64,000 nucleotides of DNA, from positions 496,001 to 560,000 of the forward strand of contig NZ_LRBG01000037.1 of assembly GCF_001580545.1 (NCBI RefSeq), given 5' to 3'. The position numbers and the translations under genes are program-made. The notes below the pieces were generated by a model. The model was given only the letters and a program-made list of their open reading frames with translations. It did no database searches and was not told where the DNA came from. This stretch comes from Paraburkholderia monticola (GTDB lineage: Bacteria > Pseudomonadota > Gammaproteobacteria > Burkholderiales > Burkholderiaceae). Positions 54,317 through 62,947 of this stretch are shown here, in pieces; position 1 is the first letter of the stretch, and each line of letters begins with the position of its first letter.

Positions 54317-55288
54317 CTAACCTTGCGCTTCTGCGTACATCTCTTTGCAAATCTGGCGCAATGCCTCGACGAACAACTCCTGCGCCGCTGAGTGCGAGCC
54401 CACCGAGCGCGTGAACAACGCGATAGGCGGAAGTGTCCAATCGAGCGAGTAGGGAACGATTGCGACGCCGGCAATTCGCACCAGTTCCTCCGCGATATCG
54501 GATGGTACGATCGACACAGCCTCTTCGCTTGAAGCAATCATTTCACCGATGAGTTTGGAGGAGTAACTCTCAACGACCGGAACTGGAGGTGTGGTTCCTG
54601 CGGTGAGAAACAGGTCGGTCACCTGTTCTCTCATCGGCGTATGTGGCGCGCCGAGAATCCAGTCCAGCGTTATCAGCTTGTTCCAGTCGAGCTTCGTACG
54701 AGACAATTTTGCCGCAAGACGCCGGTTCGCGATCATCCGCGGTTGCTGCCGGAACAGGACTTCCAGGGAGATGTGGTTCAAATCTGTCACCGACGACGCT
54801 CGTCCGATGACGATGTCCACGGTGTGGTCCTGTAGTTGCAGCAACAGTTGATCGCTGGTTCCTTCGTGAATCGTCACGGTCAGGCGTCGCTCCATACGGG
54901 ATTGGAGCCGCTTGAGTGCTGCCGAGAGCATCTGACCGGAGATGAACGGAATGACTCCGATGTGCAGGTGCGCTGCGTGCCCTAAGGCAACTGCCTCCAT
55001 CTCACGAGCGAGATGATCGAGGTCGTTGATCATCGTCCTGGCCCGCTCCAATACCAACGCACCCATTGCCGTGGGCAGCATGCCGCGCGGGGAGCGCTCG
55101 AAGAGCGGGGTGCCGAACATGCTTTCCAACTCGGAGAGAGCATTGGTCACGGCTGGCTGGCTGCTGGCCATGTGCTCCGCGACGCGGGTAAGCGAACCGT
55201 GCTGCTGGATTTGCAGCAACAGGACCAGATGTCTCATCTTCAGACGCGCGCTCAGCCGCCTGACTACATCGTTCGACTCGAATTTCAT
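54317..55288 (-). CDS. LysR-family regulator divergent from maeB
   Basis: A 323-residue LysR protein: LSARLKMRHLVLLLQIQQHG, HTH LTRVAEHMASSQPAVTNALS (about 34-53), and MFGTPLFERSPRGMLPTAMG. It belongs to the GbpR/CbnR-like group with the pattern RH-LVLL. It is divergent from the malic enzyme gene with 136 bp between, so it is likely the regulator of that gene. The effector is unknown. Confidence 0.87.
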   Translation of the reverse strand: MKFESNDVVRRLSARLKMRHLVLLLQIQQHGSLTRVAEHMASSQPAVTNALSELESMFGTPLFERSPRGMLPTAMGALVLERARTMINDLDHLAREMEAVALGHAAHLHIGVIPFISGQMLSAALKRLQSRMERRLTVTIHEGTSDQLLLQLQDHTVDIVIGRASSVTDLNHISLEVLFRQQPRMIANRRLAAKLSRTKLDWNKLITLDWILGAPHTPMREQVTDLFLTAGTTPPVPVVESYSSKLIGEMIASSEEAVSIVPSDIAEELVRIAGVAIVPYSLDWTLPPIALFTRSVGSHSAAQELFVEALRQICKEMYAEAQG

Positions 55289-55424
55289 TTGACAGCGCGC
55301 ACGCCCATCACGAAAAAATGATGGACCGATATTAAATCAAAATAATCTGCTGATGGCGGATCTTTAGAATCGTCTCCACAGATCGCGCCGGGGCTGGCCC
55401 AGCACACTCTTGGAGGCAAGGAAT

Positions 55425-57725
55425 ATGGATCAGAAAGATACAGATCGGCAGGCGGCATTCGACTATCACGAGTTTCCCATCCCTGGGAAAACCGCGGTGA
55501 CGGCTACCAAACCGCTCGTGACGCAACGTGACCTGGCGCTCGCCTATACCCCTGGCGTGGCTGCGGTGTGTGAGGAAATCGCGGCCGATCCTCATCTGGC
55601 ACATCGGTTTACGGGTCGGGGAAACCTGGTTGGCGTGATAACCAACGGCACCGCCGTGTTGGGCCTTGGAAACATTGGCGCGCTGGCGTCCAAGCCGGTC
55701 ATGGAAGGCAAAGCCGTGCTGTTCAAGAAGTTCGCAGGGATCGACGTCTTCGACATCGAGATCAGCGAGACCGATCCGGATAAGCTCGTCGACATTATCG
55801 CCAGTCTTGAAGCCACCTTTGGCGGTATCAACCTCGAGGACATCAAGGCGCCTGAGTGCTTCGCCGTGGAGCGCCAGTTGCGCGAGCGTATGAAGATCCC
55901 CGTCTTCCATGACGATCAGCACGGCACGGCCATCACCGTATCCGCTGCTTTCATCAACGGACTGAAGGTGGTGGGCAAATCCATTTCGGAAGTGAAGGTG
56001 GTGACGTCGGGCGCCGGTGCAGCGGCACTGGCATGTCTCGAACTACTGGTTGACCTCGGGCTTCCGATCGAAAACATCTGGGTCACAGATATCGAAGGCG
56101 TCGTTTACCGTGGGCGTACTGCGCTAATGGACCCGGCCAAGGCGTCCTTTGCGCAGGAGACCAGCGCCCGCACGTTGGCCGAAGTGATCGGCGGCGCGGA
56201 TGTATTCCTGGGTCTTTCGGTGGGCGGCATCCTGAGCGCCGAGATGCTGACCACGATGGCGCCACGCCCGCTGGTTCTCGCACTAGCAAATCCTACTCCG
56301 GAAATCTTCCCGGAGCTCGCGCATGCCACACGCGATGATGTGGTTATTGCAACTGGCCGCTCGGACTACCCGAACCAGGTCAACAATGTCCTCTGCTTTC
56401 CATACATCTTCCGCGGCGCACTCGACGTCGGGGCTACTACCATCACACGCGAAATGGAAATTGCCGCGGTGCATGCCATCGCTGGTCTGGCGGAAGAGGA
56501 ACAGAACGAAGTCGTGGCTGCCGCGTACGGCACCTATGACGTAGCCTTTGGTCCCGAATATCTTATTCCAAAGCCATTCGACCCACGTCTGATCGTCCGC
56601 ATCGCACCGGCGGTGGCTAAGGCCGCCATGGCGGGCGGTGTAGCGACACGCCCGATTCCAGACCTCGACGCCTATGTCGAGCGATTGCAGCAATTCGTTT
56701 ACCATTCCGGCGCCTTCATGAAGCCGCTGTTTGCAACCGCACGCCAGCTTGTGCGGGATGGAGGTCATGCGCGCATCGTGTTCACCGAGGGGGAAGACGA
56801 GCGTGTGCTACGAGCTGTGCAGGTGGTCGTGGACGAGAAGTTGGCACGTCCGATTCTGGTTGGGCGTCCAGAGGTACTGCTTGCACGTATTGAGCGATTT
56901 GGTTTGCGTCTGCGACTCGGGCAGGACGTCGAAGTGACCAATCCTGAGTATGACGAACGTTTCCCGCAATACTGGAAGACGTACTGGGAACTCATGTGCC
57001 GCGACGGCATCTCGAAGGAGATGGCGCGCGTTGAAATGCGCCGTCGTCTGACCTTGATCGGTGCGATGATGGTGCGGTTAGGTGATGCTGACGGCATGAT
57101 TTGCGGGACCGTCGGCGCCTATCACGATCACCTGCGTTTTGTTGACGAAGTGATCGGCAAGAAGCGTGGCGCGAGCACCTATGCGGCCATGAACATCCTG
57201 TTGCTCGATCAGCGCACGGTGGCGCTGGTGGATACCCACATCAACGATGACCCGAGCGCAGAGCAGATAGCCGAATTCACGATTGCCGCGGCAAGGCAGA
57301 TGGAATGGTTGAACCTGTCGCCCAAAGCAGCGTTGCTCTCGCGTTCAAACTTCGGTTCAGGCAGCGCGGCCTCAGGCGTGAAGATGCGCCGGGCGTTGCA
57401 GATCGTCAGAGAACAGGCCCCCGACCTTGAGGTAGACGGCGAGATGCACGGCGACTGCGCACTTGACGAAGCGTTGAGATCACGCATCCTTCCAACTTCG
57501 CCGCTCAAGGGTGTAGCGAATCTTTTGGTTTGTCCAAACGTAGATGCGGGCAATATTGCCTACAATCTGCTCAAAACCGAAGCAGGGAGCAACGTGGCGG
57601 TAGGTCCATTCTTGCTGGGCGTCAACGCGCCGGTGAATATCCTCACGTCTAGTTCCACAGTCCGGAGAATTATCAACATGGCGGCGTTGACGGTGATCGA
57701 AGCTAATCGCGCTCAGTCAATGTAG
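55425..57725 (+). CDS. maeB: NADP-dependent malic enzyme with phosphotransacetylase-like domain
   Basis: A 766-residue two-domain enzyme that converts malate to pyruvate and CO2. Residues 10-430 are the malic enzyme part with FPIPGKTAVTATKPLVTQRD, LAYTPGVAAVCEEIAADP, GNLVGVITNGTAVLGLGNIG and the NADP-binding SGAGAAALACLELL. Residues 440-766 resemble phosphate acetyltransferase (IVFTEGEDERVLRAVQVVVD), usually regulatory in MaeB. The ATG at 55425 follows a GGAGGCAAGGA site. It is divergent from the LysR gene. A palindrome lies 16 bp after the stop. Confidence 0.92.
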   Translation: MDQKDTDRQAAFDYHEFPIPGKTAVTATKPLVTQRDLALAYTPGVAAVCEEIAADPHLAHRFTGRGNLVGVITNGTAVLGLGNIGALASKPVMEGKAVLFKKFAGIDVFDIEISETDPDKLVDIIASLEATFGGINLEDIKAPECFAVERQLRERMKIPVFHDDQHGTAITVSAAFINGLKVVGKSISEVKVVTSGAGAAALACLELLVDLGLPIENIWVTDIEGVVYRGRTALMDPAKASFAQETSARTLAEVIGGADVFLGLSVGGILSAEMLTTMAPRPLVLALANPTPEIFPELAHATRDDVVIATGRSDYPNQVNNVLCFPYIFRGALDVGATTITREMEIAAVHAIAGLAEEEQNEVVAAAYGTYDVAFGPEYLIPKPFDPRLIVRIAPAVAKAAMAGGVATRPIPDLDAYVERLQQFVYHSGAFMKPLFATARQLVRDGGHARIVFTEGEDERVLRAVQVVVDEKLARPILVGRPEVLLARIERFGLRLRLGQDVEVTNPEYDERFPQYWKTYWELMCRDGISKEMARVEMRRRLTLIGAMMVRLGDADGMICGTVGAYHDHLRFVDEVIGKKRGASTYAAMNILLLDQRTVALVDTHINDDPSAEQIAEFTIAAARQMEWLNLSPKAALLSRSNFGSGSAASGVKMRRALQIVREQAPDLEVDGEMHGDCALDEALRSRILPTSPLKGVANLLVCPNVDAGNIAYNLLKTEAGSNVAVGPFLLGVNAPVNILTSSSTVRRIINMAALTVIEANRAQSM

Positions 57726-57740
57726 CCTATCGTCGGCGCG

Positions 57741-57760
57741 CATCGGTCATTTGACCGATG
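57741..57760. repeat. Repeated palindrome, copy 1
   Basis: CATCGGTCA-TT-TGACCGATG is a perfect 9-bp inverted repeat with a 2-base centre. It lies 16 bp after maeB and about 104 bp before the DUF308 pseudogene. Related copies are at 62113-62148 and 62932-62947. Confidence 0.8.
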
Positions 57761-57863
57761 CCGCAGCGATCAGTCGAATGTCATGATGACGTTGGAGTCG
57801 CGATGATACTCGCGGTGACGAAGGTCGGTTTCCTCAGGGCAAGCTCACAAGAATTCCTGGAGG

Positions 57864-58150
57864 ATGAGTGCAATGTCGGTTCATCATTTCGTTGTTCTCA
57901 TCGGCGTGAGCTGGCTACCTCGGGCATTCGGCGTTTGGGCCGCTCTTTCAGGCGTTCTCCAGCTCGGCCATGCCGTCTTTCGCTGGAAGCGCTCCGGCGC
58001 ACAATGGCGAATGATCTCGAAATGGCGCACGATCGGCGCTGGCCGGAGTGCTGCTTTTCAGCGAGGCAATGGGCGCTGTCTACTTCCTGATCGCAGGGTT
58101 GTGGTGGTCGGTCGGCGGATCGCGTCGCAAGTGTATCGGGACGTCATGAA
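57864..58150 (+). pseudogene. DUF308-type membrane protein remnant
   Basis: The frame starting at 57864 reads FGVWAALSGVLQLGHAVFRW and RSGAQWRMIS, matching FGVWAIVSGLLQLATAVRRW and LGAQWPMIL of the intact gene at 61420-61995. After a frame change the sequence reads EAMGAVYFLIAGLWWSVGGS, matching GVGAIYFLISAVWL. The N-terminal half is deleted. It is a truncated, frameshifted pseudogene. Confidence 0.78.
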
Positions 58151-58259
58151 CAACCAAAGAACCTGACGGGTGGTTGGCGACCGGTTCGTCAGGCATTCCG
58201 CCAAGGTTTGGCAACCAGAACTGCGAGCAACAAGCTATCGACTCGCATCGGAGAATGAG

Positions 58260-58601
58260 ATGGATGATAACGATATTCCACTTGCCAACGGCAAGGTGCA
58301 GTATAAGACGCTATTGCGCGAGGAAGGCTGCGCTATCCTCCAAACGACGGTTCAAGCCGGCGGTGAGACGCAATGGCATCACCACACGAATGTCACTGAT
58401 CGGTTTCTCGTGATTCGTGGCGTCTTGACCGTCGAGTTGAATATCGACGGCCATGTTCAAAGCACCAAGGTGCGCGAATACTACTCCGTTGATCCGGGCA
58501 CAGTTCACCACGTCAGGAACGAAACGAATGAGGATGTCGTCTATCTCACGGTCCAGGCGGGCGGCGTCCCGGACATTGTGCTGGCAGGATCGCCTCGCTG
58601 A
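58260..58601 (+). CDS. Small cupin-domain protein
   Basis: A 113-residue single-domain cupin. The metal-site motif QWHHHTNVTDRFLVIRG is at 38-54 (H40-H42) and the second motif has H83 or H84 in VDPGTVHHVRN. Small cupins of this kind bind a metal and may act on quercetin-like or sugar substrates or be sensors; the role is unknown. The ATG at 58260 follows GGAGAATGAG. It is convergent with the HD-GYP-like gene. Confidence 0.83.
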   Translation: MDDNDIPLANGKVQYKTLLREEGCAILQTTVQAGGETQWHHHTNVTDRFLVIRGVLTVELNIDGHVQSTKVREYYSVDPGTVHHVRNETNEDVVYLTVQAGGVPDIVLAGSPR

Positions 58602-58618
58602 CGCGCAACGCCATGCAT

Positions 58619-60091
58619 CTAGATCAAGCCCATCGTAGACGCCTTGAGCGTTGCCGCTGCGCGCGTCGAACACTCGAGCTTGCGAAATACGCTCTCGACG
58701 TGGGTGCGCACCGTGCTGGGACTCATCGTCAGTTCCTGCGCGGCTTCCTTGTTGCTCGCACCTCGCGAGATCGCACGCAGGACGTCGAGCTCTCTTGCAG
58801 ACAGTCGGGGACCATGCGGCGCACTCCTTGCCGCGCGCCTGGCGACGGGGGCACGCTCCGCCACGAGCGCATCCACCACCTCGCGGCATAGCCGGCCATT
58901 GGCAGCCTCGTCTTGCAACACCTGTGCGGCGGCCTCGTCGGCGAGCGCGGCGCGCCAGGGGCGCGTGGAGCGCAACGCAACCCACGCTACCGACGCCGCC
59001 AGCACACGAGCCTCCAACGTCAGCGCCGGAGCGCGCGCGCCGCGAAAATACCCCGAACCGTCTTGCCGCTCGTACGCATACGACGCAAGCACGGTAGCTT
59101 CGCCCAGCGCGCCGGTTTGCCTGCCTGCGCGCTCTGTCCAGTACGGCACCAGCCGCACCTTTTCCCAGGTGCTGGGCGACAAAGGCGTCGATAGGTTCCA
59201 CACATTGTTGGGTACGGCGGCCCTGCCGATGCCATGAATCAATCCAGCCCGATATACGAGCGCGCGTGTTGCATCATCCGAGGTGAATCGAGCGTGACAT
59301 TCGGCAGCCGTCATTGCGACCGCACGTGAAAAGCCTGTCATCCATGGCAATTTCAGATCAATGATGTCGGCGATCAATTCCGCCGACGTTGTCCGTTGCA
59401 TATCGGCTGTTGCCAGCACGACATCAAAATCATCCAGCGATTGGCGCTCCAGTTCCGTCAGCCAACTGCTTGCGTGGCGTGTCGCTGCCGCGACGAGGTT
59501 CGCCGGATACCGCGCGCCGGAGCGCTGTTCGATCAGCGCCAGCGCCGCGTCGACGCCATACGTGCGGCTGAACACCTCCAGGTCGCCAGCAAGTGCAACG
59601 ACTAGTACGGATATCGGCACCGCCTCGCGTGCGAGCTGCGCGGGCAAGCCTCTGCCGTCCCAGGTTTCGAAAATGTGGCGCAGCGCGGTTTCGGTCGCCT
59701 TCGAAAGACCCATTATTCGCGCGACCTCGCCGGATACTTCGCAGTGAGTTTGCGCGAGTGGCATCAGCGCGGCTCCGACTCCGCCAATCGTCTCGGCGAT
59801 ACCGGGCGTGCTCTCAAGCATCGCGGTCCGGATCGCAATGTCGTCGCCGAACACTGTTGCGAACCCTGCCGCGTTTGCCGTGCAACCCGACCAACGTAGC
59901 AGCGACACCTCGCGGACCGTGTCGCAAGCCGAAGCCTCGAGTCCGGCCGTGTGCGCCAGCCGTGCTGCCAGCCATCCGGTGCGCAGCGAATGGTCGGTTG
60001 GCTGTCCCATGCTCAGATCGCCGACGAAAGCGAGTGTTCTCACGGCATCGAATATACGCAGCGCGGCGTGGCTGGGCTCAAGGTCGAACAT
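58619..60091 (-). CDS. HD-GYP-like phosphohydrolase fused to LuxR-type HTH
   Basis: A 490-residue fusion. Residues 30-200 and 240-370 carry HD/HD-GYP-like elements: TDHSLRTGWLAARLA, HCEVSGEVARIMGLS, FETWDGRGLP, HGIGRAAVPNNVWN and YERQDGSGYFRG. The C-terminus (about 427-485) is a LuxR HTH: LSARELDVLRAISRGASNKE followed by PSTVRTHVESVFRKL. HD-GYP domains degrade cyclic di-GMP; the altered motifs (HGIG for HDIG) leave it unclear whether this one is active. It could link a nucleotide signal to transcription. It is a single gene. Confidence 0.84.
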   Translation of the reverse strand: MFDLEPSHAALRIFDAVRTLAFVGDLSMGQPTDHSLRTGWLAARLAHTAGLEASACDTVREVSLLRWSGCTANAAGFATVFGDDIAIRTAMLESTPGIAETIGGVGAALMPLAQTHCEVSGEVARIMGLSKATETALRHIFETWDGRGLPAQLAREAVPISVLVVALAGDLEVFSRTYGVDAALALIEQRSGARYPANLVAAATRHASSWLTELERQSLDDFDVVLATADMQRTTSAELIADIIDLKLPWMTGFSRAVAMTAAECHARFTSDDATRALVYRAGLIHGIGRAAVPNNVWNLSTPLSPSTWEKVRLVPYWTERAGRQTGALGEATVLASYAYERQDGSGYFRGARAPALTLEARVLAASVAWVALRSTRPWRAALADEAAAQVLQDEAANGRLCREVVDALVAERAPVARRAARSAPHGPRLSARELDVLRAISRGASNKEAAQELTMSPSTVRTHVESVFRKLECSTRAAATLKASTMGLI

Positions 60092-60623
60092 CGGATTGGT
60101 TATGGAACATCATGAGAAAGGGCTAATAATCATACGTGACGATGCGAGGTGCTGCACGGTAGTGCGACGGTGCAGTCCGGGGATATCGACATTCGGATGT
60201 GCGTGAGCAGGCTGAACGGCGCGCTATCGAAAAGCCAACGGGGCGCGCTTTCGATCGGGACTTGCTAGTAGGGGCAAGCGGCTCGCCGGGTAGACGCGAG
60301 TCGATTTGTGGCTCAACGCAAATTTCCATAGTTGCGGCTGCATGCCTGGAAGCGTGCTGGCTAAGTCTGCTCCAGTCATCGACGTTGTTCCTTTTTTGAG
60401 GTCTTATAGCTGGCTTGTCGGGCGGGCGACACAGATCGGTGTGCATGGCGCCAGTCGAATCCGGTCGGAAGGTACAGCTATTCGTCATCCCCATTGGTGC
60501 GCACTCGCCCAACTTGGCGGCGATGATGACAGTCCAGTGAAAAATCCGGCGCACCCTATCTGATTGCGCCGGCCTAACTTGCGAAGATCCAGCGCTATTG
60601 CGCAGGGTGCGTGACCATTCAGT
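60092..60623. other. Region without recognisable gene
   Basis: About 530 bases between the HD-GYP-like gene (divergent side) and the end of the chorismate mutase gene. No gene, repeat or terminator was recognised. The HD-GYP-like promoter should lie in its left part. Confidence 0.5.
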
Positions 60624-61211
60624 TCAACCTTCTAGACAAACTCTCGCAAGCGCGCGCTCTACGGCTAATCCGTAGAGCGGCTCCAGAGCCTGACTGGTAA
60701 TGTATAACTGCACTTCTCTAGCGAGTCTCTCACCGCACCCCTGTTCTGTGCGCAAATCTCTTGTCGAAATCAGAACCTGCAGAAACTCCTTCTGCAATCC
60801 ATCAAGCCTGGGACGGATGTCGCTTGCCAGATTGGCCCTTGGTTCATCGGGCGCTCCTCCGATTTGTCGCCATAGCGCATGAAGACCATATTGGACAAGC
60901 TTATTCGCCTCTATCTGATCCCCAAAAAATTGCGTTGCTTCCTGGTCAGATATGCCCGCGGCGCGAGCTTCTGTTCTGGCTGTTGCCAGGACCTCCTCCT
61001 CTCGGGGTAAATCTTCGATCGCGGAACCGGAGTCCCACTTCACCAATGCGACCTGCTTTGCAATTCTGAGTCTCTTCACTGTCAATTCAATCAATGGCCT
61101 GAACGTTCTGTTCGAGTCAGGCACTGCCCCAATGGAATGTGGTGTTGCGAAGAAGAGTGAAGCGGAGAGAGGAACGAGTAGAGACCGAATGCTAAGAGAT
61201 TGGATTGTCAT
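60624..61211 (-). CDS. Exported chorismate mutase, AroQ-gamma type
   Basis: A 195-residue all-helical chorismate mutase (chorismate to prephenate) with an N-terminal signal peptide (SIRSLLVPLSASLFFATPHS), so it acts in the periplasm or outside. AroQ-gamma marks are LIELTVKRLRIAKQVALVKW, PREEEVLATARTEARAAGIS, ATQFFGDQIEANKLVQYGLH and the C-terminal disulfide-type Cys pair (EQGCGERLAREV and ARVCLEG). Secreted forms are known in pathogens and plant-associated bacteria. It is a single gene with no aromatic biosynthesis neighbours. Confidence 0.87.
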   Translation of the reverse strand: MTIQSLSIRSLLVPLSASLFFATPHSIGAVPDSNRTFRPLIELTVKRLRIAKQVALVKWDSGSAIEDLPREEEVLATARTEARAAGISDQEATQFFGDQIEANKLVQYGLHALWRQIGGAPDEPRANLASDIRPRLDGLQKEFLQVLISTRDLRTEQGCGERLAREVQLYITSQALEPLYGLAVERALARVCLEG

Positions 61212-61419
61212 TAAATGAACTCATATTGAACGGTACACCCGAGATGTTGGCTTTTCAGCCGCCGACAGTCCTGTGCTTTCCGATGTTGAAAATTGACAAA
61301 ATTATCAGATCCAAATGGATTCGTAATCGTCAACGTAGAGGGTCGAAAAATATGATGGAATGGTTCGTCTGCATCGAGGACACGTGTGAGACGACTGGGA
61401 CTACTTTTCTGGAGAACTC

Positions 61420-61995
61420 TCAAGTAGCGTTAAGTCGTGCATGCTTCGCGTGTAGCCACACAGCGGATATCAGGAAGTAAATCGCACCAACGCCTGCATA
61501 GCCGGCTATTTTGAAAATCGCGGGAGGTATTAAGGCGCCGCTTTGGAGAATGAAGAATATCCCCGCGAGCGCGGATTGCGCTCCGCTTAGAATCATTGGC
61601 CACTGTGCCCCAAGGTCCGTCCAACGGCGGACCGCGGTAGCGAGTTGGAGTAGTCCGGAGACGATCGCCCAAACACCAAAGATCACGAGTATCGGAGGCG
61701 CCCCAATGCTCAATGCCAGGAGGACCACGACCGTTGTGATGGCGCTGACAACGATATTGATAGCCTGTGTCGGGTTCGTACCGGTTCCACCGCTGCGCGA
61801 CATGTCGATGACATTGGCCAGAGCATCCCACGCGGGGTAAATGACAAGCAGAGCCGCGACGGGGGCTCCGGTCTGCTTACCGATAACAAATGCTAATGCG
61901 ACCCAGATGGCGGAAAATATTGCCCGGACGGAATAATATGACTTGAGCCACCGCTCCTCGCGGATCCTGCTCGATGTAATGTGACATTCAAACAT
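61420..61995 (-). CDS. DUF308 (HdeD-like) membrane protein
   Basis: A 191-residue protein with six predicted helices: VRAIFSAIWVALAFVIG, PVAALLVIYPAWDALANVID, TTVVVLLALSIGAPPILVIF, FGVWAIVSGLLQLATAVRRW, SALAGIFFILQSGALIP and VGAIYFLISAVWLHAK. HdeD-like proteins are linked to acid or stress response in enterobacteria; here the role is unknown. GAGGAG precedes the ATG. The palindrome at 62113-62148 lies about 120 bp upstream, and a pseudogene of the same family is at 57864-58150. Confidence 0.82.
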   Translation of the reverse strand: MFECHITSSRIREERWLKSYYSVRAIFSAIWVALAFVIGKQTGAPVAALLVIYPAWDALANVIDMSRSGGTGTNPTQAINIVVSAITTVVVLLALSIGAPPILVIFGVWAIVSGLLQLATAVRRWTDLGAQWPMILSGAQSALAGIFFILQSGALIPPAIFKIAGYAGVGAIYFLISAVWLHAKHARLNAT

Positions 61996-62112
61996 TCAAA
62001 CTCCTCAGAGGCTAGCATCCGAAGCCGGCGCGCGGCATTGACCGGATCGATGTCTGACATATCGCCGTCTACGATGCGGATGAGTCAGGCAATAGAATGA
62101 CGTCGAGCTATG

Positions 62113-62148
62113 CCGAACGGTATCGGTCGAATGACCGATGCCATTCGG
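62113..62148. repeat. Repeated palindrome, copy 2, within a longer stem
   Basis: ATCGGTC-GAAT-GACCGAT forms the core; the stem extends to 16 bp (CCGAACGG... paired with ...CCATTCGG, with two wobble positions). It lies about 118 bp upstream of the DUF308 start, the same arrangement as copy 1 before the DUF308 pseudogene. Confidence 0.78.
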
Positions 62149-62177
62149 GATGGCTCGACTTGCCTCTGTAATCAACT

Positions 62178-62492
62178 TCATCTACTGCAGGGTTGGGGGG
62201 AGACCGGGTAGACGGCTGCGGGCCGGTGTGTCCGATGAAATTGAATTTTCGGATGCGGTCTGCGGGTTTCTGCCATCGGCTTCATGATGATCGCGCGACC
62301 AGCGGCCAATGCGATAGACACCTTCCGCGTAAACATCAAGCGCACGATATCGCCGCGTTGTTTGGCAAGCAGGGGCGACCACCCAAAAAATGCGGCACTG
62401 GTACGAACAATCACTGGGCGTACCTGGGATTCGGAATGATGTTCTACCTGTCCGACCACACTGCCGTCTACGGGACTAAGAACGTCGGTCAT
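62178..62492 (-). pseudogene. Aldehyde dehydrogenase pseudogene (copy of 48158-49534)
   Basis: The minus strand starts MTDVLSPVDGSVVGQVEHHS, matching MIDVPNPVDGSVVGQVEHHS of the intact gene. It continues to SPLLAKQRGDIV, then jumps to TRKVSIALAAGRAIIMKP (intact residues about 138-155) and, in another frame, RIRKFNFIGHTG (intact RIKKISFTGST). At least two internal deletions and a frameshift remove the active-site Cys and Glu. It is not functional. Confidence 0.85.
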
Positions 62493-62584
62493 GCAGTTTT
62501 CTCTTTAGGATGATTCAAGGCTCTGCAGCGGCACACGGTGTGGCGTGACGCGGCCGCATGATCGAATCGTATGTGAGGCAAGAA

Positions 62585-62705
62585 GATCCGCGAACGTGAG
62601 ATTGTCTGAATTCCTTGCCTGATCCTATGAGGCGATCGTCGTAACGCAATGCGATGTGGCACACCTACCGTCATCGATAGAAATGACGCTGAACGGGTGA
62701 TCTGC
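62585..62705. promoter_or_regulatory. Preserved copy of the ALDH/AraC control region
   Basis: Block 62585-62639 differs at one base in 55 from 49627-49681, and block 62669-62705 is identical over 37 bases to 49710-49746, including the CGTCAT/ATGACG repeat. The genes on both sides are broken. Confidence 0.7.
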
Positions 62706-62706
62706 C

Positions 62707-62920
62707 ATGGAACGCAAGACTCAAGCACTGGAGCGTGCGCGCCGACATGGTGGGACTGCTTCTGGAACTGGTGCCGCATGAAGGAAGTCGGTCAACACTT
62801 CGCCGTCGCAATACATCAAGTCGACACGACTGCTTCAGGCGCGTCTCCTCATGGTAACGCACGGCATGACCGCAGCGGCAGCGAGCGCGCGGGTCGTCCA
62901 CGAACGTCTCTTGCAGGGTG
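62707..62920 (+). pseudogene. AraC-family regulator pseudogene (copy of 49748-50698)
   Basis: The start ATGGAACGCAAGACTCAAGC matches ATGGAAACCGAAACGCAGGC of the intact gene. A 2-base loss near codon 10 breaks the frame. About 650 bases are then missing, and the sequence resumes at CGCAATACATCAAGTCGACA, which encodes the second HTH region, then degenerates. It cannot make a working regulator. Confidence 0.82.
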
Positions 62921-62931
62921 ACTCGCCTTGG

Positions 62932-62947
62932 TCGGTCATTTGACCGA
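62932..62947. repeat. Repeated palindrome, copy 3
   Basis: TCGGTCA-TT-TGACCGA is a perfect 7-bp inverted repeat with the same 2-base centre as copy 1. It lies just after the AraC pseudogene and about 207 bp upstream of the cytochrome b gene. Confidence 0.78.

Noticed and set aside
60123..60554. Minus-strand open frame of about 143 codons upstream of the HD-GYP-like gene
   Set aside because: No recognisable domain, poor start context, and basic composition typical of chance frames.
60656..60678. Perfect 9-bp hairpin GCTCTACGG/CCGTAGAGC
   Set aside because: It lies inside the chorismate mutase coding sequence, before the stop, and has no T run, so it is not called a terminator.
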